Assembly (NCBI GenBank): GCA_003156805.1
Contig: PMHV01000052.1
Location: 131,255 to 195,254 of the forward strand
Direction: 5' to 3'
Length of the DNA stretch: 64,000 bases
Origin: Acidobacteriaceae bacterium
GTDB lineage: Bacteria; Acidobacteriota; Terriglobia; Terriglobales; Acidobacteriaceae
The position numbers and the translations under genes were made by a program. Under the pieces are notes generated by a model. The model did no database searches. It was not told the origin of the DNA and was given only the letters and a program-made list of their open reading frames with translations. This document shows, piece by piece, positions 7,680 to 17,199 of the stretch; position 1 is the stretch's first letter; each line of letters starts with the position of its first letter.

Positions 7680-9890
7680 ATGTCGACCATTTCCACACAA
7701 CCCGGGATTATTTCTCTTCCCCATGCAATCGACAAGTACTTTCAACTGTCGCTATATCTCCTCGTTTTAACCGGCTTTGCAACAATCGCCAGCACGGGCG
7801 GGCTGGATCTGCCGTCGGTGATACTGGCGGGTGGGGCGCTGGCGTTCCGCGGCTATTTGCTGGCGCGGCGGCGCAGCGTGGTGATTTCCGAGCGCTGGAC
7901 TACGCCCCTGACCATCGCCTACTTGCTCTTCTATGCCTGCGATTACTTCCTGCTTTCACGCAGCTTTCTGACGGCGACGGTGCATCTGGTGCTGTTCGCC
8001 GTGGTGGTGCGGACGTTTTCTCTGCGGCGCGAACGCGATTACACGATGCTGGCGATTCTGGCGTTCCTGATGGTGCTGGCTTCGGCGGTGCTCACGGTCG
8101 ACAGCGTCTTCCTGCTCTGCTTTGCCGGATTCATGTTGATGGCGGTGGCCACGTTCGTTCTGATGGAGATGAGGCGGTCCGGCCGGAGCGCGGAGTTTCA
8201 GGCGGGTCATTCGGGAGATCCGCAGGAACACCGGCATCTGGCGTTCTCTCTGGCGCGGACGGCGCCGGCGTTGATGGCAATGATTCTGGCTGGCGCTGCA
8301 GCGGTGTTCTTCCTGCTGCCGCGCATGTCCGCCGGGTACCTGGGCGGATATTCGTTTGGCAACGATTTTTCGAGCGGGTTCAGCGATCACGTGCAACTGG
8401 GCCAGATCGGACAGATTCAGCTTTCGAACGCGGTGGTGATGCACATCGCGATTGAGGGCGACGAGAAGCAGGGCGGCTACGATCTGCTTTGGCGGGGAGT
8501 GGCGCTGGCATCCTTCGATGGGCGGAGCTGGTCGAACCCGCGCGATCAATACTGGCTGCGGCCGGTGGAGGGAAAGTTTACCGTGCCGGCGTTCACCCAG
8601 GGCGTGATGCCGACTTATACGGCACAGAAAGTTGCGCTAGAGCGGGCCCTGGGCCAACACACCATGATTCATTACCGCGTGTTGATGGAACCGATCGGGA
8701 CGAACGTGTTCTTCGTGGCGCCCTGGGCGCGCAGCGTGCAGGGCGCGTATCGAGCGTTGTCGGTAGATGCGGGCGGGGCGATCTACGACGAGGACAATCA
8801 GCGCGCCGTCAGTCTGTATTCGGCGGACTCAGACATTGCCCGGCCATCGCCGGCGGAGTTGCGAAATGCGGCGCCGGAGCTTCCCCGGCTGGCCGCGGGC
8901 TACTTGCAACTGCCGACCCTCGACGCGCGTATTCCGCGGCTGGCGGCGCAGACTGCGGGTTCGGCCTCAAACAATTACGACAAGGCGGTTGCGCTGGAAG
9001 TCTATTTGAAGACGCACTACGGTTACACCCTGCAATTGCCACGCTCCGCGCCTGCGGATCCGCTGGCCAATTTTTTGTTCGAGCGCCGGCAAGGACACTG
9101 CGAGTATTTTGCCTCGGCTATGGCGGTGATGCTGCGCACTCTGAGCATTCCTTCACGCGTGGTGACGGGCTTCCACGGCGGCGAATTCAACGATCTCACC
9201 GGGAACTACGTGGTGCGCGCCAAGGATGCGCACGCCTGGGTGGAAGCATACTTTCCCGGTTACGGGTGGGTCACTTTCGATCCGACGCCTGGAGCAGCCG
9301 GTGGAGCGGCGGAAGGCTGGGGACGGCTGCGGCTCTATCTGGACGCGGCAGCATCGTTCTGGCGGGAGTGGGTGATCAGTTACGACTCGTCGCACCAGTA
9401 TGTGCTGGGCGCGGCGGCTCTGAGCGGGACGCGCAACCTGTGGGAGCGGGCGCGCAGGTGGGGGCACATGCACTATGCCGGAATGCTGAATTGGGCGCGG
9501 CGGAGCCGGAGGCGAATGCAACAATCTCCCGGAGAGTGGCTCGGCGCGGGCTGTGCTGGCTTGGTGGCGGTGATGCTGCTGGGCAATGCGAGCCGGATTC
9601 TGCGCATGATGCGCAGAAGAGGACTGCGGGCGCACCCCGAGCGGTCGCCGGAGCAGGCAGCGGCGATGTGGTATGAGCGCATGTCGCGAACACTGGCGCG
9701 GCATGGAATGCAAAAACCGGCGGCGCAGACAGCGCAGGAGTTTGCCCGCGTGATCGAGGATGAACCGCTGCGGTCGCGAGTTGGAAGATTTACCGAGGCG
9801 TATGAGTCGGCAAGGTTCGGCAATTGTGCCGAGGATGCACAGCGGTTGCCGGAGTTGTACGAGGAAGTGGAATTGGCCGCGAAGAAGTAG
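7680..9890 (+). CDS. TgpA-like membrane transglutaminase (DUF3488/transglutaminase core/DUF4129)
   Basis: 736 residues. About six hydrophobic helices in residues 20-230 form the DUF3488 membrane part; a long periplasmic region follows with a papain-like transglutaminase core. The triad is complete: Cys474 in GHCEYFA, His518 in KDAHAWVEAYFPGYGWV and Asp534 in TFDPTPG. A further helix lies near residues 620-640, then a cytoplasmic DUF4129-type tail. The domain order equals that of Pseudomonas TgpA, whose precise substrate is still debated. In many bacteria the gene follows a MoxR ATPase and a DUF58 gene; neither is present here within the window. The ATG at 7680 has only a weak ribosome site. 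Confidence 0.92.
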   Translation: MSTISTQPGIISLPHAIDKYFQLSLYLLVLTGFATIASTGGLDLPSVILAGGALAFRGYLLARRRSVVISERWTTPLTIAYLLFYACDYFLLSRSFLTATVHLVLFAVVVRTFSLRRERDYTMLAILAFLMVLASAVLTVDSVFLLCFAGFMLMAVATFVLMEMRRSGRSAEFQAGHSGDPQEHRHLAFSLARTAPALMAMILAGAAAVFFLLPRMSAGYLGGYSFGNDFSSGFSDHVQLGQIGQIQLSNAVVMHIAIEGDEKQGGYDLLWRGVALASFDGRSWSNPRDQYWLRPVEGKFTVPAFTQGVMPTYTAQKVALERALGQHTMIHYRVLMEPIGTNVFFVAPWARSVQGAYRALSVDAGGAIYDEDNQRAVSLYSADSDIARPSPAELRNAAPELPRLAAGYLQLPTLDARIPRLAAQTAGSASNNYDKAVALEVYLKTHYGYTLQLPRSAPADPLANFLFERRQGHCEYFASAMAVMLRTLSIPSRVVTGFHGGEFNDLTGNYVVRAKDAHAWVEAYFPGYGWVTFDPTPGAAGGAAEGWGRLRLYLDAAASFWREWVISYDSSHQYVLGAAALSGTRNLWERARRWGHMHYAGMLNWARRSRRRMQQSPGEWLGAGCAGLVAVMLLGNASRILRMMRRRGLRAHPERSPEQAAAMWYERMSRTLARHGMQKPAAQTAQEFARVIEDEPLRSRVGRFTEAYESARFGNCAEDAQRLPELYEEVELAAKK

Positions 9891-9961
9891 ATTTCGGGGA
9901 AGCGGATCAAGAAGCTTCGCCGGGAACCTCGGGAACAGCCGCAGACCTTCGGCAGCCCGGA

Positions 9962-10774
9962 TCACTCTTTCGGCAACAGTTCGGCGAAAAGCCTTTTCAG
10001 AAGCTGACGGTATGCGCTTTCGCCGTGCGCCTGCAAATAACGATAGGCGGCAAGGCGAACCGGATTCTCGGTTGTGAGAGCCCGCCATTGTGCCTGGCTC
10101 TTGACGGGCGTGGCCTGCGAGAGCGAGCCTTGCTCTCGCCGCTGGGCGGCCAATTCTGAGGGCAGAATTCCCTTTTGGGCCCGTTCCCGGGCGCTGAGCA
10201 GGCTCAGGAAGGATTCGTGCATTTGGTAAACAACCTTGAGGGCTTCTACGGCACGGCATCCGCTGGCGACTTTACCGTCTGCGTCAACAGCATGCACGTT
10301 TGGCATTGTCCAGAGGGTCTGCATCGGTCGCTGCCACATTCTTTGGCTTGAGTAGTACACGGCATCTCGCAGGTTATGCACCTGGGCGACGGTGACAAGC
10401 GTTTCCGCGGGCGCATCGATTTCGCGGACATATTCGTTCCACACGTCGACGATGCGCTGTTCTGGGATGAGGCCGGAGGGATCGGAGACCGCCGCGTATT
10501 CGGCGTGAGCCACGCGACGGCGAATGCTGAAGGTTGTCCAGAATTGGTAGCGATGCTCGGTGAACTGCTCGGCGATTGCATCGACGAAGGCCCGCGCGTC
10601 AGCTTCGGAGTGGATGTTACCCGCCAGTTCGTCGATGTGAATCGCAGCCTGACGGTGAGCTTCATACCTTGCCCTGCCCTGCTCCAGGCTTTGCGGTGAA
10701 GTGAGATCGGGTGGCTTACCGGACTGCTGCGGAGCGCCAAACAGAAGCAACATGGCCAGCGGGATCGCGACCAT
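9962..10774 (-). CDS. Exported protein of unknown function
   Basis: 270 residues from an ATG at 10774 preceded by GAGGAGGAATCG, an excellent ribosome site. The open frame extends upstream to 10975, but that extension lacks any signal. The N-terminus MVAIPLAMLLLFGAPQQSG looks like a short signal peptide. The rest is helical and polar, rich in Arg, Gln and Glu, with no recognised motif. It converges with the transglutaminase gene, leaving 71 bases between the two stops. No function is proposed. Confidence 0.78.
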   Translation of the reverse strand: MVAIPLAMLLLFGAPQQSGKPPDLTSPQSLEQGRARYEAHRQAAIHIDELAGNIHSEADARAFVDAIAEQFTEHRYQFWTTFSIRRRVAHAEYAAVSDPSGLIPEQRIVDVWNEYVREIDAPAETLVTVAQVHNLRDAVYYSSQRMWQRPMQTLWTMPNVHAVDADGKVASGCRAVEALKVVYQMHESFLSLLSARERAQKGILPSELAAQRREQGSLSQATPVKSQAQWRALTTENPVRLAAYRYLQAHGESAYRQLLKRLFAELLPKE

Positions 10775-10881
10775 CGATTCCTCCTCGGGCTTGGGCGGTT
10801 GCGCATCCGTAGGTAAGGGTTCCTGCGGACAGGAAAATATTAGCCCATCGGGGCCGCTGTGGCCAATGGTTTTGGGGAGAA

Positions 10882-11523
10882 CTAGAAATGCCAGATGACG
10901 CCGCCGCCCACGAAGAAATTGTGCTGGCGGGACTTGCCTGTATCCGCCAGAGGCAAATTGGGCGTGCCTGACCAAAAATCGCGGACCTGGCCGCGAATGC
11001 TGAAGCGGCGCCAGAGCCGAACATCCAGACCGAATCCGCCCTGGATTACTCCCGTGGTTGAGGAAGTGCCGGGGTTCGCGCCACCGTAGATGAGGGTGTT
11101 GTTCTCGCTGAAATGACCGAATCCCGCGCCGAAGCTGACCCAGGGCGAAACCGCGGTCGAGGGAAACAGATTGAAGCGAGCCGAGGGAGTAACGAAAATC
11201 TGTTTGTAATTGGTGGGAACCACGTCGCCCCCGGAGCCGAGCTTTTCATCAAGATTGAAAACTACAGGCACTTCTCCCGAAACTGAGAAGATGGGAGTGA
11301 AAAGCAAGGGGCGGGCATAATTGACTTCGAAGGTGAGACCTTTGCCGGAGCGAACGAAGGGGTTGATGGAGGGCGCGTTTGGACCCTGAATCCCCTGATC
11401 GCTGATGAAGATGCGGCCGATAATGCCGGTCAGTTCGTTTTTTTCGTCCTGAGCCGCCGCGGAGGCGCCCAGAATAGACATCATCACTGCCAGGACTGCA
11501 ATTACGGCCTGTTTCCCAGACAT
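10882..11523 (-). CDS. Small outer-membrane beta-barrel protein
   Basis: 213 residues with a clear signal peptide cut after ASAAAQ. The mature part has repeated amphipathic strands such as FEVNYARPLL, PWVSFGAGFGHFSENN and FFVGGGVIWHF, and it ends in phenylalanine, the hallmark of BAM-inserted barrels. It resembles the eight-strand OmpA/OmpX-like 'outer membrane beta-barrel' families frequent in Acidobacteria. There is no OmpA peptidoglycan-binding domain. It is a single gene, divergent from rimO. Confidence 0.85.
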   Translation of the reverse strand: MSGKQAVIAVLAVMMSILGASAAAQDEKNELTGIIGRIFISDQGIQGPNAPSINPFVRSGKGLTFEVNYARPLLFTPIFSVSGEVPVVFNLDEKLGSGGDVVPTNYKQIFVTPSARFNLFPSTAVSPWVSFGAGFGHFSENNTLIYGGANPGTSSTTGVIQGGFGLDVRLWRRFSIRGQVRDFWSGTPNLPLADTGKSRQHNFFVGGGVIWHF

Positions 11524-11698
11524 TTCCCCTCCAGGATGCGGGTTCGATGCTTTTCAAGCGGTAACGATTAGCCTAGCACGAAGCGCGTATTTTTCATCCA
11601 CAGGCGCTTGCCTTTCGTGGTGCCGACCCTGACACGGTTGTGCAGGCGAGGCGAGCCGGACGGATGGTCCTCCGCGGATGTTAAAATAGAGAGATTGC

Positions 11699-13204
11699 AT
11701 GGCGTTGAAGGACCTCACTATCCGCCGTTCCGGCACCAACACTAACCAAACCCCGCTGGCTGAGGGCCCGCTGAAGGTGGGCTTCGTAAGCTTGGGCTGC
11801 CCGAAGAACCTCGTCGACAGCGAGGTGATGATGGGCCTGGTAGCACGGGGCGGAGCCGAACTCACCGCACGCGCCGAGGATGCGGACGTGATTGTGGTGA
11901 ACACCTGCTCGTTCATCGAGAGCGCGCAGCAGGAATCGGTGAACACAATCCTGGAAATGGCGGCGCACAAGACGAAGACCGGCGGGCGGGCGAAGAGACT
12001 GGTCGTGGCGGGATGCTTGGTGGAACGATTTCGCGATGAGATTCGCAAGAATATTCCGGAGGTGGATGCGGTAGTTGGGACTGGGGAGCTGCAGAATATT
12101 CTGGCGGCGGCGGGAATTGCGCCCACGCCGGTTGCTGCGCAGGCCAATTCTCCGTTTGTGGTGTTGCCTTCGCGGCCTGAAGGAAACGCGCGGGCCGCGC
12201 AAGGGCGCTTCTCGCGCGAATCGTGGGACGGCGCAATTGCGGATTTGCCGAATTATCTCTACGACGAAAATACGCCGAGGATTCTAGCTACGCCGCGGCA
12301 CATGGCGTATATCAAGATTGCCGAGGGTTGCGACCATCCTTGCAGCTTTTGCATTATTCCGCAGTTGCGCGGACAGTTCCGCTCGCGGCGCTTCGAATCG
12401 GTAGTGGCCGAGGCGGAGCGGCTGGCACACGCCGGCGTGCGGGAGATCACGCTGATTGGCCAGGACACGACCTGCTACGGCGAGGATTTTGGATTGAAAG
12501 ATGGACTGGCGCTGCTGCTCGAGAAACTCGCTGGCATTGAAGAGTTGCGCTGGATCCGGTTTCTTTACGCTTATCCCAACAAAATCACCGGCAAGCTGCT
12601 GGACACGATCGCGACGCACGAGAAGATTTGTTCCTACATGGACGTGCCGCTGCAGCATGCTTCGGCGCCGGTGTTGAAGCGGATGAAACGCGGCGGCGGA
12701 GCGGACGTCTTTTTGCGGTCGATTGCCAAGATGCGGCGCGTGATTCCGGAACTGACGCTGCGAACCTCGTTCATTGTTGGTTTTCCTGGAGAGACCGAAA
12801 AAGAGTTTGAAGAACTCTGCGAATTTGTGCGCGAAGCCCAGTTCGATTGGATGGGAACCTTCGCTTATTCCGACCAGGACGGCGCAACCGCGTACGGATT
12901 GGACAAGAAGCTTTCTCCGCGCGAGATCGAACGGCGCCGCAAGCATTTGATGGGCATTCAGCGGCAGATCAGCAAGAAGAAAAAGAAAGCGCTGCTGGGG
13001 CGCGAGTTCGATCTGCTGCTGGAGGGAACGTCGGAAGAAAGCGATCTGTTGCTGGAGGGCCGCACAGCCATGCATGCGCCCGAAATCGACGGGAAGGTCT
13101 TTGTGACCGAATTTCCTGACGGCGCGGACCCACGGCCGGGCCAATTCTATCGCTGCGAGATCACCGACGCGCACGATTACGATATAGTGGCGCGGATTAT
13201 GTGA
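11699..13204 (+). CDS. rimO: Ribosomal protein S12 methylthiotransferase
   Basis: A radical-SAM enzyme that adds a methylthio group to the conserved aspartate of ribosomal protein S12. The 501-residue protein has the N-terminal cluster cysteines at 34 (SLGCPKN), 70 (NTCSF) and 106 (AGCLVE), and the radical SAM triad Cys211, Cys215 and Cys218 in the CxxxCxxC of EGCDHPCSFC. A TRAM domain forms the last 70 residues. SLGCPKNLVDSE near the start, rather than the MiaB form, supports RimO. It is about 50 residues longer than the E. coli enzyme because of an N-terminal extension and a loop around residues 140-190. The ATG at 11699 has only a weak purine-rich ribosome site. Confidence 0.95.
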   Translation: MALKDLTIRRSGTNTNQTPLAEGPLKVGFVSLGCPKNLVDSEVMMGLVARGGAELTARAEDADVIVVNTCSFIESAQQESVNTILEMAAHKTKTGGRAKRLVVAGCLVERFRDEIRKNIPEVDAVVGTGELQNILAAAGIAPTPVAAQANSPFVVLPSRPEGNARAAQGRFSRESWDGAIADLPNYLYDENTPRILATPRHMAYIKIAEGCDHPCSFCIIPQLRGQFRSRRFESVVAEAERLAHAGVREITLIGQDTTCYGEDFGLKDGLALLLEKLAGIEELRWIRFLYAYPNKITGKLLDTIATHEKICSYMDVPLQHASAPVLKRMKRGGGADVFLRSIAKMRRVIPELTLRTSFIVGFPGETEKEFEELCEFVREAQFDWMGTFAYSDQDGATAYGLDKKLSPREIERRRKHLMGIQRQISKKKKKALLGREFDLLLEGTSEESDLLLEGRTAMHAPEIDGKVFVTEFPDGADPRPGQFYRCEITDAHDYDIVARIM

Positions 13205-13265
13205 TGGCTTTGGCCTAGCCAGATTTCGTGTTTGGCTTGTTGCTTGACCAATCCGTACTTTGCCT

Positions 13266-13478
13266 ATGCCACGCAAGCGAACTCTCAAGCTCCGCTGCCC
13301 CATCTGCAAGAAACTGGTGAAGAACGGCGACGTGGAGTTTCCTTTCTGTAGTGATCGCTGCCGTACGATCGATCTGGGCAAGTGGGCCAGCGGGGCGTAC
13401 GTGATTCCATCCCCGACCGCGGATGCAGACGAGCCGATCCGAGAGAGCACGCCCGAGGATCTGGACGAAGATTCGTGA
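13266..13478 (+). CDS. yacG: YacG-type zinc-ribbon protein (DNA gyrase inhibitor family)
   Basis: 70 residues from the ATG at 13266; a TTG two codons upstream is also in frame. The zinc site is visible as Cys11-x2-Cys14 and Cys28-x3-Cys32 (CPIC and CSDRC), followed by the family motif RCRTIDLGKWASGAY. In E. coli YacG binds GyrB and inhibits gyrase. The C-terminus is acidic. Its TGA overlaps the GTG start of the next gene by four bases, so the two are probably translated together. Confidence 0.93.
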   Translation: MPRKRTLKLRCPICKKLVKNGDVEFPFCSDRCRTIDLGKWASGAYVIPSPTADADEPIRESTPEDLDEDS

Positions 13479-14026
13479 AAGACATTTCCGAGATCGTGCG
13501 CACGGAGGCGGACCGCGGCGCCGCGACGGCTGTCGCAGCCCCGTTCCGCCCACGGACACCGACTTGGGCCACGGTAATCGCGACGTTTTTCGGCGTCGGC
13601 AGAATGCGTCCCGGCCCGGGCACGTGGGCGTCGGCGGCAACCGTGCTGTTGTGGATGGCGTTAGCTCACGCGGTTGTTCCCGCGTCGCGGACATCCACCG
13701 CGATCGCCGCCGCCGTTCTGGTCGCGCTGATCGGCATTCCTGCCGCCACGCAGGTCGCGCGCGGCTCTGGAATAAGAGATCCGCAGTTTGTGGTGATCGA
13801 CGAAGTAGCCGGACAACTGGTGGCCCTGATTGCCGTCCCATTGACGTGGAAATCTTTGCTGGTGGGTTTTATACTTTTTCGAGCCTTCGATATCGTCAAG
13901 CCGCCTCCGGTGCGGCAACTGGAAGCGATTCCAGAGGGTGCAGGAATTGTGCTCGACGATGTGGCGGCTGGGCTTTACGCGCTGGGGGCGATGCATCTCC
14001 TGCTACACTTTGGTCTTCTAACCTGA
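13475..14026 (+). CDS. pgpA: Phosphatidylglycerophosphatase A
   Basis: Removes phosphate from phosphatidylglycerol phosphate to give phosphatidylglycerol in the inner membrane. 183 residues from the GTG at 13475, which overlaps yacG as GTGA. Family motifs are ATFFGVGRMRPGPGTWAS at about residue 31, DPQFVVIDEVAGQL at about 107 and FRAFDIVKPPPVRQLE near 137. Three or four hydrophobic segments are present. The first 30 residues are a variable extension. Together with plsY and gpsA 3 kb downstream it makes this region rich in phospholipid genes. Confidence 0.94.
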   Translation: MKDISEIVRTEADRGAATAVAAPFRPRTPTWATVIATFFGVGRMRPGPGTWASAATVLLWMALAHAVVPASRTSTAIAAAVLVALIGIPAATQVARGSGIRDPQFVVIDEVAGQLVALIAVPLTWKSLLVGFILFRAFDIVKPPPVRQLEAIPEGAGIVLDDVAAGLYALGAMHLLLHFGLLT

Positions 14027-14071
14027 TATTGAGTCAGGAACGCCGGGGAGAGAGTTCACTCCGGGTGCAGT

Positions 14072-15154
14072 ATGTGGACGTTGGCAGGCGGTACTGTCTT
14101 TATGGCACTTTCCGATCGAATCCTGGGCAGAAAAAACGGCGGACCGCACATTGAGTCTGTGTCGCCAGCGCTGGCGTTGGCGGGCGGAGAGATTCGCATT
14201 GCCGGCTCGGGATTGCGGCCGCAGGAATTGCGCCGTCCGCGGGTGCAGTTTGGCGACGTGGAAGGCGGAGTGGTGGTCAGTTCGGACTCATTCTTAGTGG
14301 CGCGCGTTCCCGAAGGCGCGACTTCGGGGCCAGTCGTGGTCGCGACCAACGGCCATCTCAGCAACGGGCATCCGGTGAAAGTGGCGGTGCCGATCGCGGA
14401 GAATCTGCATCCGGTGACCAGTCCGGCGCTCGATGCCGAGGGAAATCTCTATGTGACTTTCTCCGGCGCGCGCGGGCAGAAGGTTCCGGTGGCAATCTTC
14501 AAGATCGATACGAACTATGCGGTGAAGCCGTTCGTCGCCGAGATGATGAACGCCACGGCGATCGCTTTCGATCGCGAGGGACAGATGTACGTTTCGTCGC
14601 GTTATGACGGCGCGGTGTATCGCGTGGCGCCGAACGGCTCCATGACCACGTATATCGAAGGCATGGGCGTGGCCACCGGAATTGCATTTGACCGCGAGCA
14701 AAATCTATACGTCGGCGACCGCAGCGGCACGATTTTCAAGATTGCACGCGACCAGCAGATGTTCGTCTTCGCCACCCTGGAGCCCAGCGTTTCCGCCTAT
14801 CACCTGGCCTTTGGCCCACGAGGCGACTTGTTCGTGACCGGGCCGACCACGTCGAGCTTTGACGCGATCTACAAAATCGATCCGCAGGGCAACGTGCATA
14901 CGTTCTATCGCGGACTGGGACGTCCGCAGGGGCTGGCATTTGACGTGGCGGGCAACCTGTATGTGGCGGCGTCGCTGGCGGGCAAGCGCGGCGTGGTGAA
15001 AATTACGCCCGAGGGCAAAGCCAGTCTGGAGGTTTCAGGGCACGGCTTGGTAGGACTGGCATTCGCCCCGGGACGAAGCGTGATTCTTGCCACCACGAAC
15101 GCGGTACACCATCTTTCGTGGAACATGCAAGGTCTGCCGCTTCCGCCCGAGTAG
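14072..15154 (+). CDS. TIG (IPT) domain plus NHL/SMP-30-like beta-propeller protein
   Basis: 360 residues from 14072; an ATG at 14102 (MALSDRILGRK) is an equally good start, since neither has a strong ribosome site. Residues 25-110 form an immunoglobulin-like TIG domain (IESVSPALALAGGEIRIAGSGL). The rest has six or so propeller blades with the pattern A-x-D-x-x-G-N-L-Y-V (LDAEGNLYVTFSG, FDREGQMYVSS, FDREQNLYVGD, FDVAGNLYVAA). No signal peptide is obvious, so it may be cytoplasmic. It lies between pgpA and cinA on the same strand. The function is unknown; a lactonase-type enzyme or a binding propeller are both possible. Confidence 0.87.
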   Translation: MWTLAGGTVFMALSDRILGRKNGGPHIESVSPALALAGGEIRIAGSGLRPQELRRPRVQFGDVEGGVVVSSDSFLVARVPEGATSGPVVVATNGHLSNGHPVKVAVPIAENLHPVTSPALDAEGNLYVTFSGARGQKVPVAIFKIDTNYAVKPFVAEMMNATAIAFDREGQMYVSSRYDGAVYRVAPNGSMTTYIEGMGVATGIAFDREQNLYVGDRSGTIFKIARDQQMFVFATLEPSVSAYHLAFGPRGDLFVTGPTTSSFDAIYKIDPQGNVHTFYRGLGRPQGLAFDVAGNLYVAASLAGKRGVVKITPEGKASLEVSGHGLVGLAFAPGRSVILATTNAVHHLSWNMQGLPLPPE

Positions 15155-15245
15155 GCTCAGGCTTGGTTTCCGGTTGCGCCTGAGCGATCCGCGTCTTATT
15201 TCTCGTCGTCTTATTTCTTCGCCGTTTTCCGTTACACTTCTACTC

Positions 15246-16490
15246 GTGAACGCCGAGATCATTGCGGTCGGTTCGGAGCTGCTGACTCCCTTCCGCATGG
15301 ATACGAACTCGCTCTACCTCACGGAGCAACTCAATCAGCTTGGTGTCGAAGTCGTTTTTAAGAGCGTGGTGGGCGACGATCTGCGCAACCTTGTCGCGGC
15401 GGCGCAGCACGCGCTGTTTCGTTCGGAGGTTGTCATCTTCAGCGGCGGACTCGGACCCACGGAAGACGATCTCACTCGCGAGGCAGTGGCGGAGGCGCTG
15501 GGAGTTTCACTGCGGCGCGATGCGGAGATGCTCACGCACATCGAGCAGCGCTTCGCGGCCCGGGGATGGAAGATGTCGCCCAACAACGCCAAGCAGGCGG
15601 ATGTGCTCGAAGGCGCGACTGCGCTCGCCAACGCCAATGGCACCGCACCGGGACAGTGGATCAGCGGCAAGTTCGACGGGCGCGAAAGAATTCTCATCCT
15701 GTTGCCCGGACCGCCGCACGAGCTAAAGGCGCTATTCGAGGCCGAGTGCCGCGAACGGCTGCGCGCAAAGTTGCCGCCCGCGTTCATTGCGACGCGCGTG
15801 TTGAAAGTGGCCATGCTCGGCGAGTCGCATGTGGATGCGCGCGTAGCTCCTATCTATAAGAGCTTCGCCGACGTGCAAACCACCATTCTGGCGGGTGCGG
15901 GAGAAATTCAACTGCATTTCAAGTCTCGCGCGCAGACGGGGGAGGCTGCACAGGCGCGCGTGGATGCGGCGGCAGATGCGGTTGAAGAAGAACTCGATGA
16001 CGCCGTCTTCTCGCGCAATGGCGAGTCGCTGGAACAGATCCTCGGCTACTGGCTGCAGATGCGCAATACAACTGTGGCGGTTGCGGAATCGTGCACAGGA
16101 GGCCTTCTTGGTGAACGCATCACCTCGGTGAGTGGCAGTTCGCGTTACTTCAAGGGCGGTGCAATCGTCTATTCCAACGAATTGAAAACTGAGTTGGCGG
16201 GAGTGCCCGCCGACATGATTGAGCGCCATGGCGCGGTGAGCCGCGAAGTGGCGGCAGCACTGGCAGAAGGAATCCGCTACCGCTGCGAGGCAACGCTGGG
16301 AGTGGGCGTGACCGGCGTCGCGGGTCCAACGGGAGGAACGCCGGAAAAGCCGGTGGGCCTGGTGTTCCATGCGTTGGCCAGTGACAGCGGAACGGAAGTG
16401 ATCGAGCGGAAATTTCCCGGCGACCGCAAGCGGATTCGATTGTTCGCCAGCACCATGGCGATGGATATGGTGAGGAAAAAATTGATGTAG
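15246..16490 (+). CDS. cinA: CinA: competence/damage-inducible protein, NMN deamidase
   Basis: 414 residues from the GTG at 15246, which begins the conserved VNAEIIAVGSELL; the open frame upstream to 15087 overlaps the previous gene and is not conserved. Residues 1-170 form the MoCF-like (COG1058) domain with FSGGLGPTEDDLTREAVAEAL; in CinA this part has ADP-ribose pyrophosphatase activity. Residues 255-414 form the CinA_C nicotinamide-nucleotide amidohydrolase domain with AESCTGGLLGERIT, GSSRYFKGGAIVYSN and GVTGVAGPTGGTPEKPVG. The length equals the usual CinA. Confidence 0.95.
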   Translation: MNAEIIAVGSELLTPFRMDTNSLYLTEQLNQLGVEVVFKSVVGDDLRNLVAAAQHALFRSEVVIFSGGLGPTEDDLTREAVAEALGVSLRRDAEMLTHIEQRFAARGWKMSPNNAKQADVLEGATALANANGTAPGQWISGKFDGRERILILLPGPPHELKALFEAECRERLRAKLPPAFIATRVLKVAMLGESHVDARVAPIYKSFADVQTTILAGAGEIQLHFKSRAQTGEAAQARVDAAADAVEEELDDAVFSRNGESLEQILGYWLQMRNTTVAVAESCTGGLLGERITSVSGSSRYFKGGAIVYSNELKTELAGVPADMIERHGAVSREVAAALAEGIRYRCEATLGVGVTGVAGPTGGTPEKPVGLVFHALASDSGTEVIERKFPGDRKRIRLFASTMAMDMVRKKLM

Positions 16491-16555
16491 TACCGGGTAG
16501 CGAGTACCGAGCGGCAGGCGGCTACCCGGTACTCGGTACTGGGCACTCGGCACTG
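16490..16555. repeat. Inverted repeat of GTACCGGGTAGC type
   Basis: Perfect 12-base arms GTACCGGGTAGC (16490-16501) and GCTACCCGGTAC (16521-16532), followed by more copies of the motif (ACTCGGTACTGGGCACTCGGCAC). It fills the whole gap between cinA and thpR and starts at the last base of the cinA stop codon. It may act as a transcript-end hairpin. Confidence 0.8.
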
Positions 16556-16559
16556 ACCC

Positions 16560-17147
16560 ATGCGCATTTTCGTTGCCCTCGACATTGACGACGCCATTCG
16601 CGAGCGGCTTTCGCGCTTTGTGGAGCGCGTGCATGAGTTTGCGCCCGAGGCGCGCTGGGTACGGCCGGAGTCGTTGCACGTTACGCTGAAGTTCATCGGC
16701 GAGAAAGCCGATTCGGCAGTCGAAGGGATCAAGCAGGCATTGGAAACCGTCGGTAGCTGCGCGATTGAAATGCGCCTTCGCGACTACGGATTCTTTCCCA
16801 GCGCCAAAGCTCCGCGCGTATTCTGGATCGGAATTGAGGCCGGGCCGCAACTAGCAGCATTGGCGGCGGCGGTGGATACGAGGATGGCAGCGCTGGGCGT
16901 ACCGAAAGAAGAGCACGCGTTCAGCCCGCATCTGACCTTGGCGCGAGCTGCGGGCGGCTCCGGATCGCCGCACGGGCGCAAGAGGAATGTCCCCACCGGC
17001 GCGTTTCAACGCTTGCAGGAAAAACTGGCTGCCCTGCCGGCGCCGGAGTTTGGCGCCATGACCGCCCACGCGTTTCATTTGTACCGAAGCCAGCTTTCGC
17101 CGGGCGGTTCAAAGTACTCGAAGCTGGCTGGATTTGATTTGCTATAG
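16560..17147 (+). CDS. thpR: RNA 2',3'-cyclic phosphodiesterase (2H/LigT family)
   Basis: 195 residues. Two HxTx catalytic motifs are visible: His40-Val-Thr-Leu and His124-Leu-Thr-Leu, separated by about 84 residues as usual in the 2H phosphoesterases. The start MRIFVALDI is typical of ThpR. Members hydrolyse 2',3'-cyclic phosphates at RNA ends and can also ligate tRNA halves in vitro. It lies only 69 bases after cinA; cinA-thpR neighbourhoods are common in bacteria. Confidence 0.94.
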   Translation: MRIFVALDIDDAIRERLSRFVERVHEFAPEARWVRPESLHVTLKFIGEKADSAVEGIKQALETVGSCAIEMRLRDYGFFPSAKAPRVFWIGIEAGPQLAALAAAVDTRMAALGVPKEEHAFSPHLTLARAAGGSGSPHGRKRNVPTGAFQRLQEKLAALPAPEFGAMTAHAFHLYRSQLSPGGSKYSKLAGFDLL

Positions 17148-17199
17148 CGCCACCATTCCGGCGCTCTCGATAGAGAATCAAGCAGGAACTTCAAATACA

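Noticed and set aside
12284-13450. 388-codon open frame on the minus strand
   Set aside because: It is antisense to rimO with its full set of cluster cysteines.
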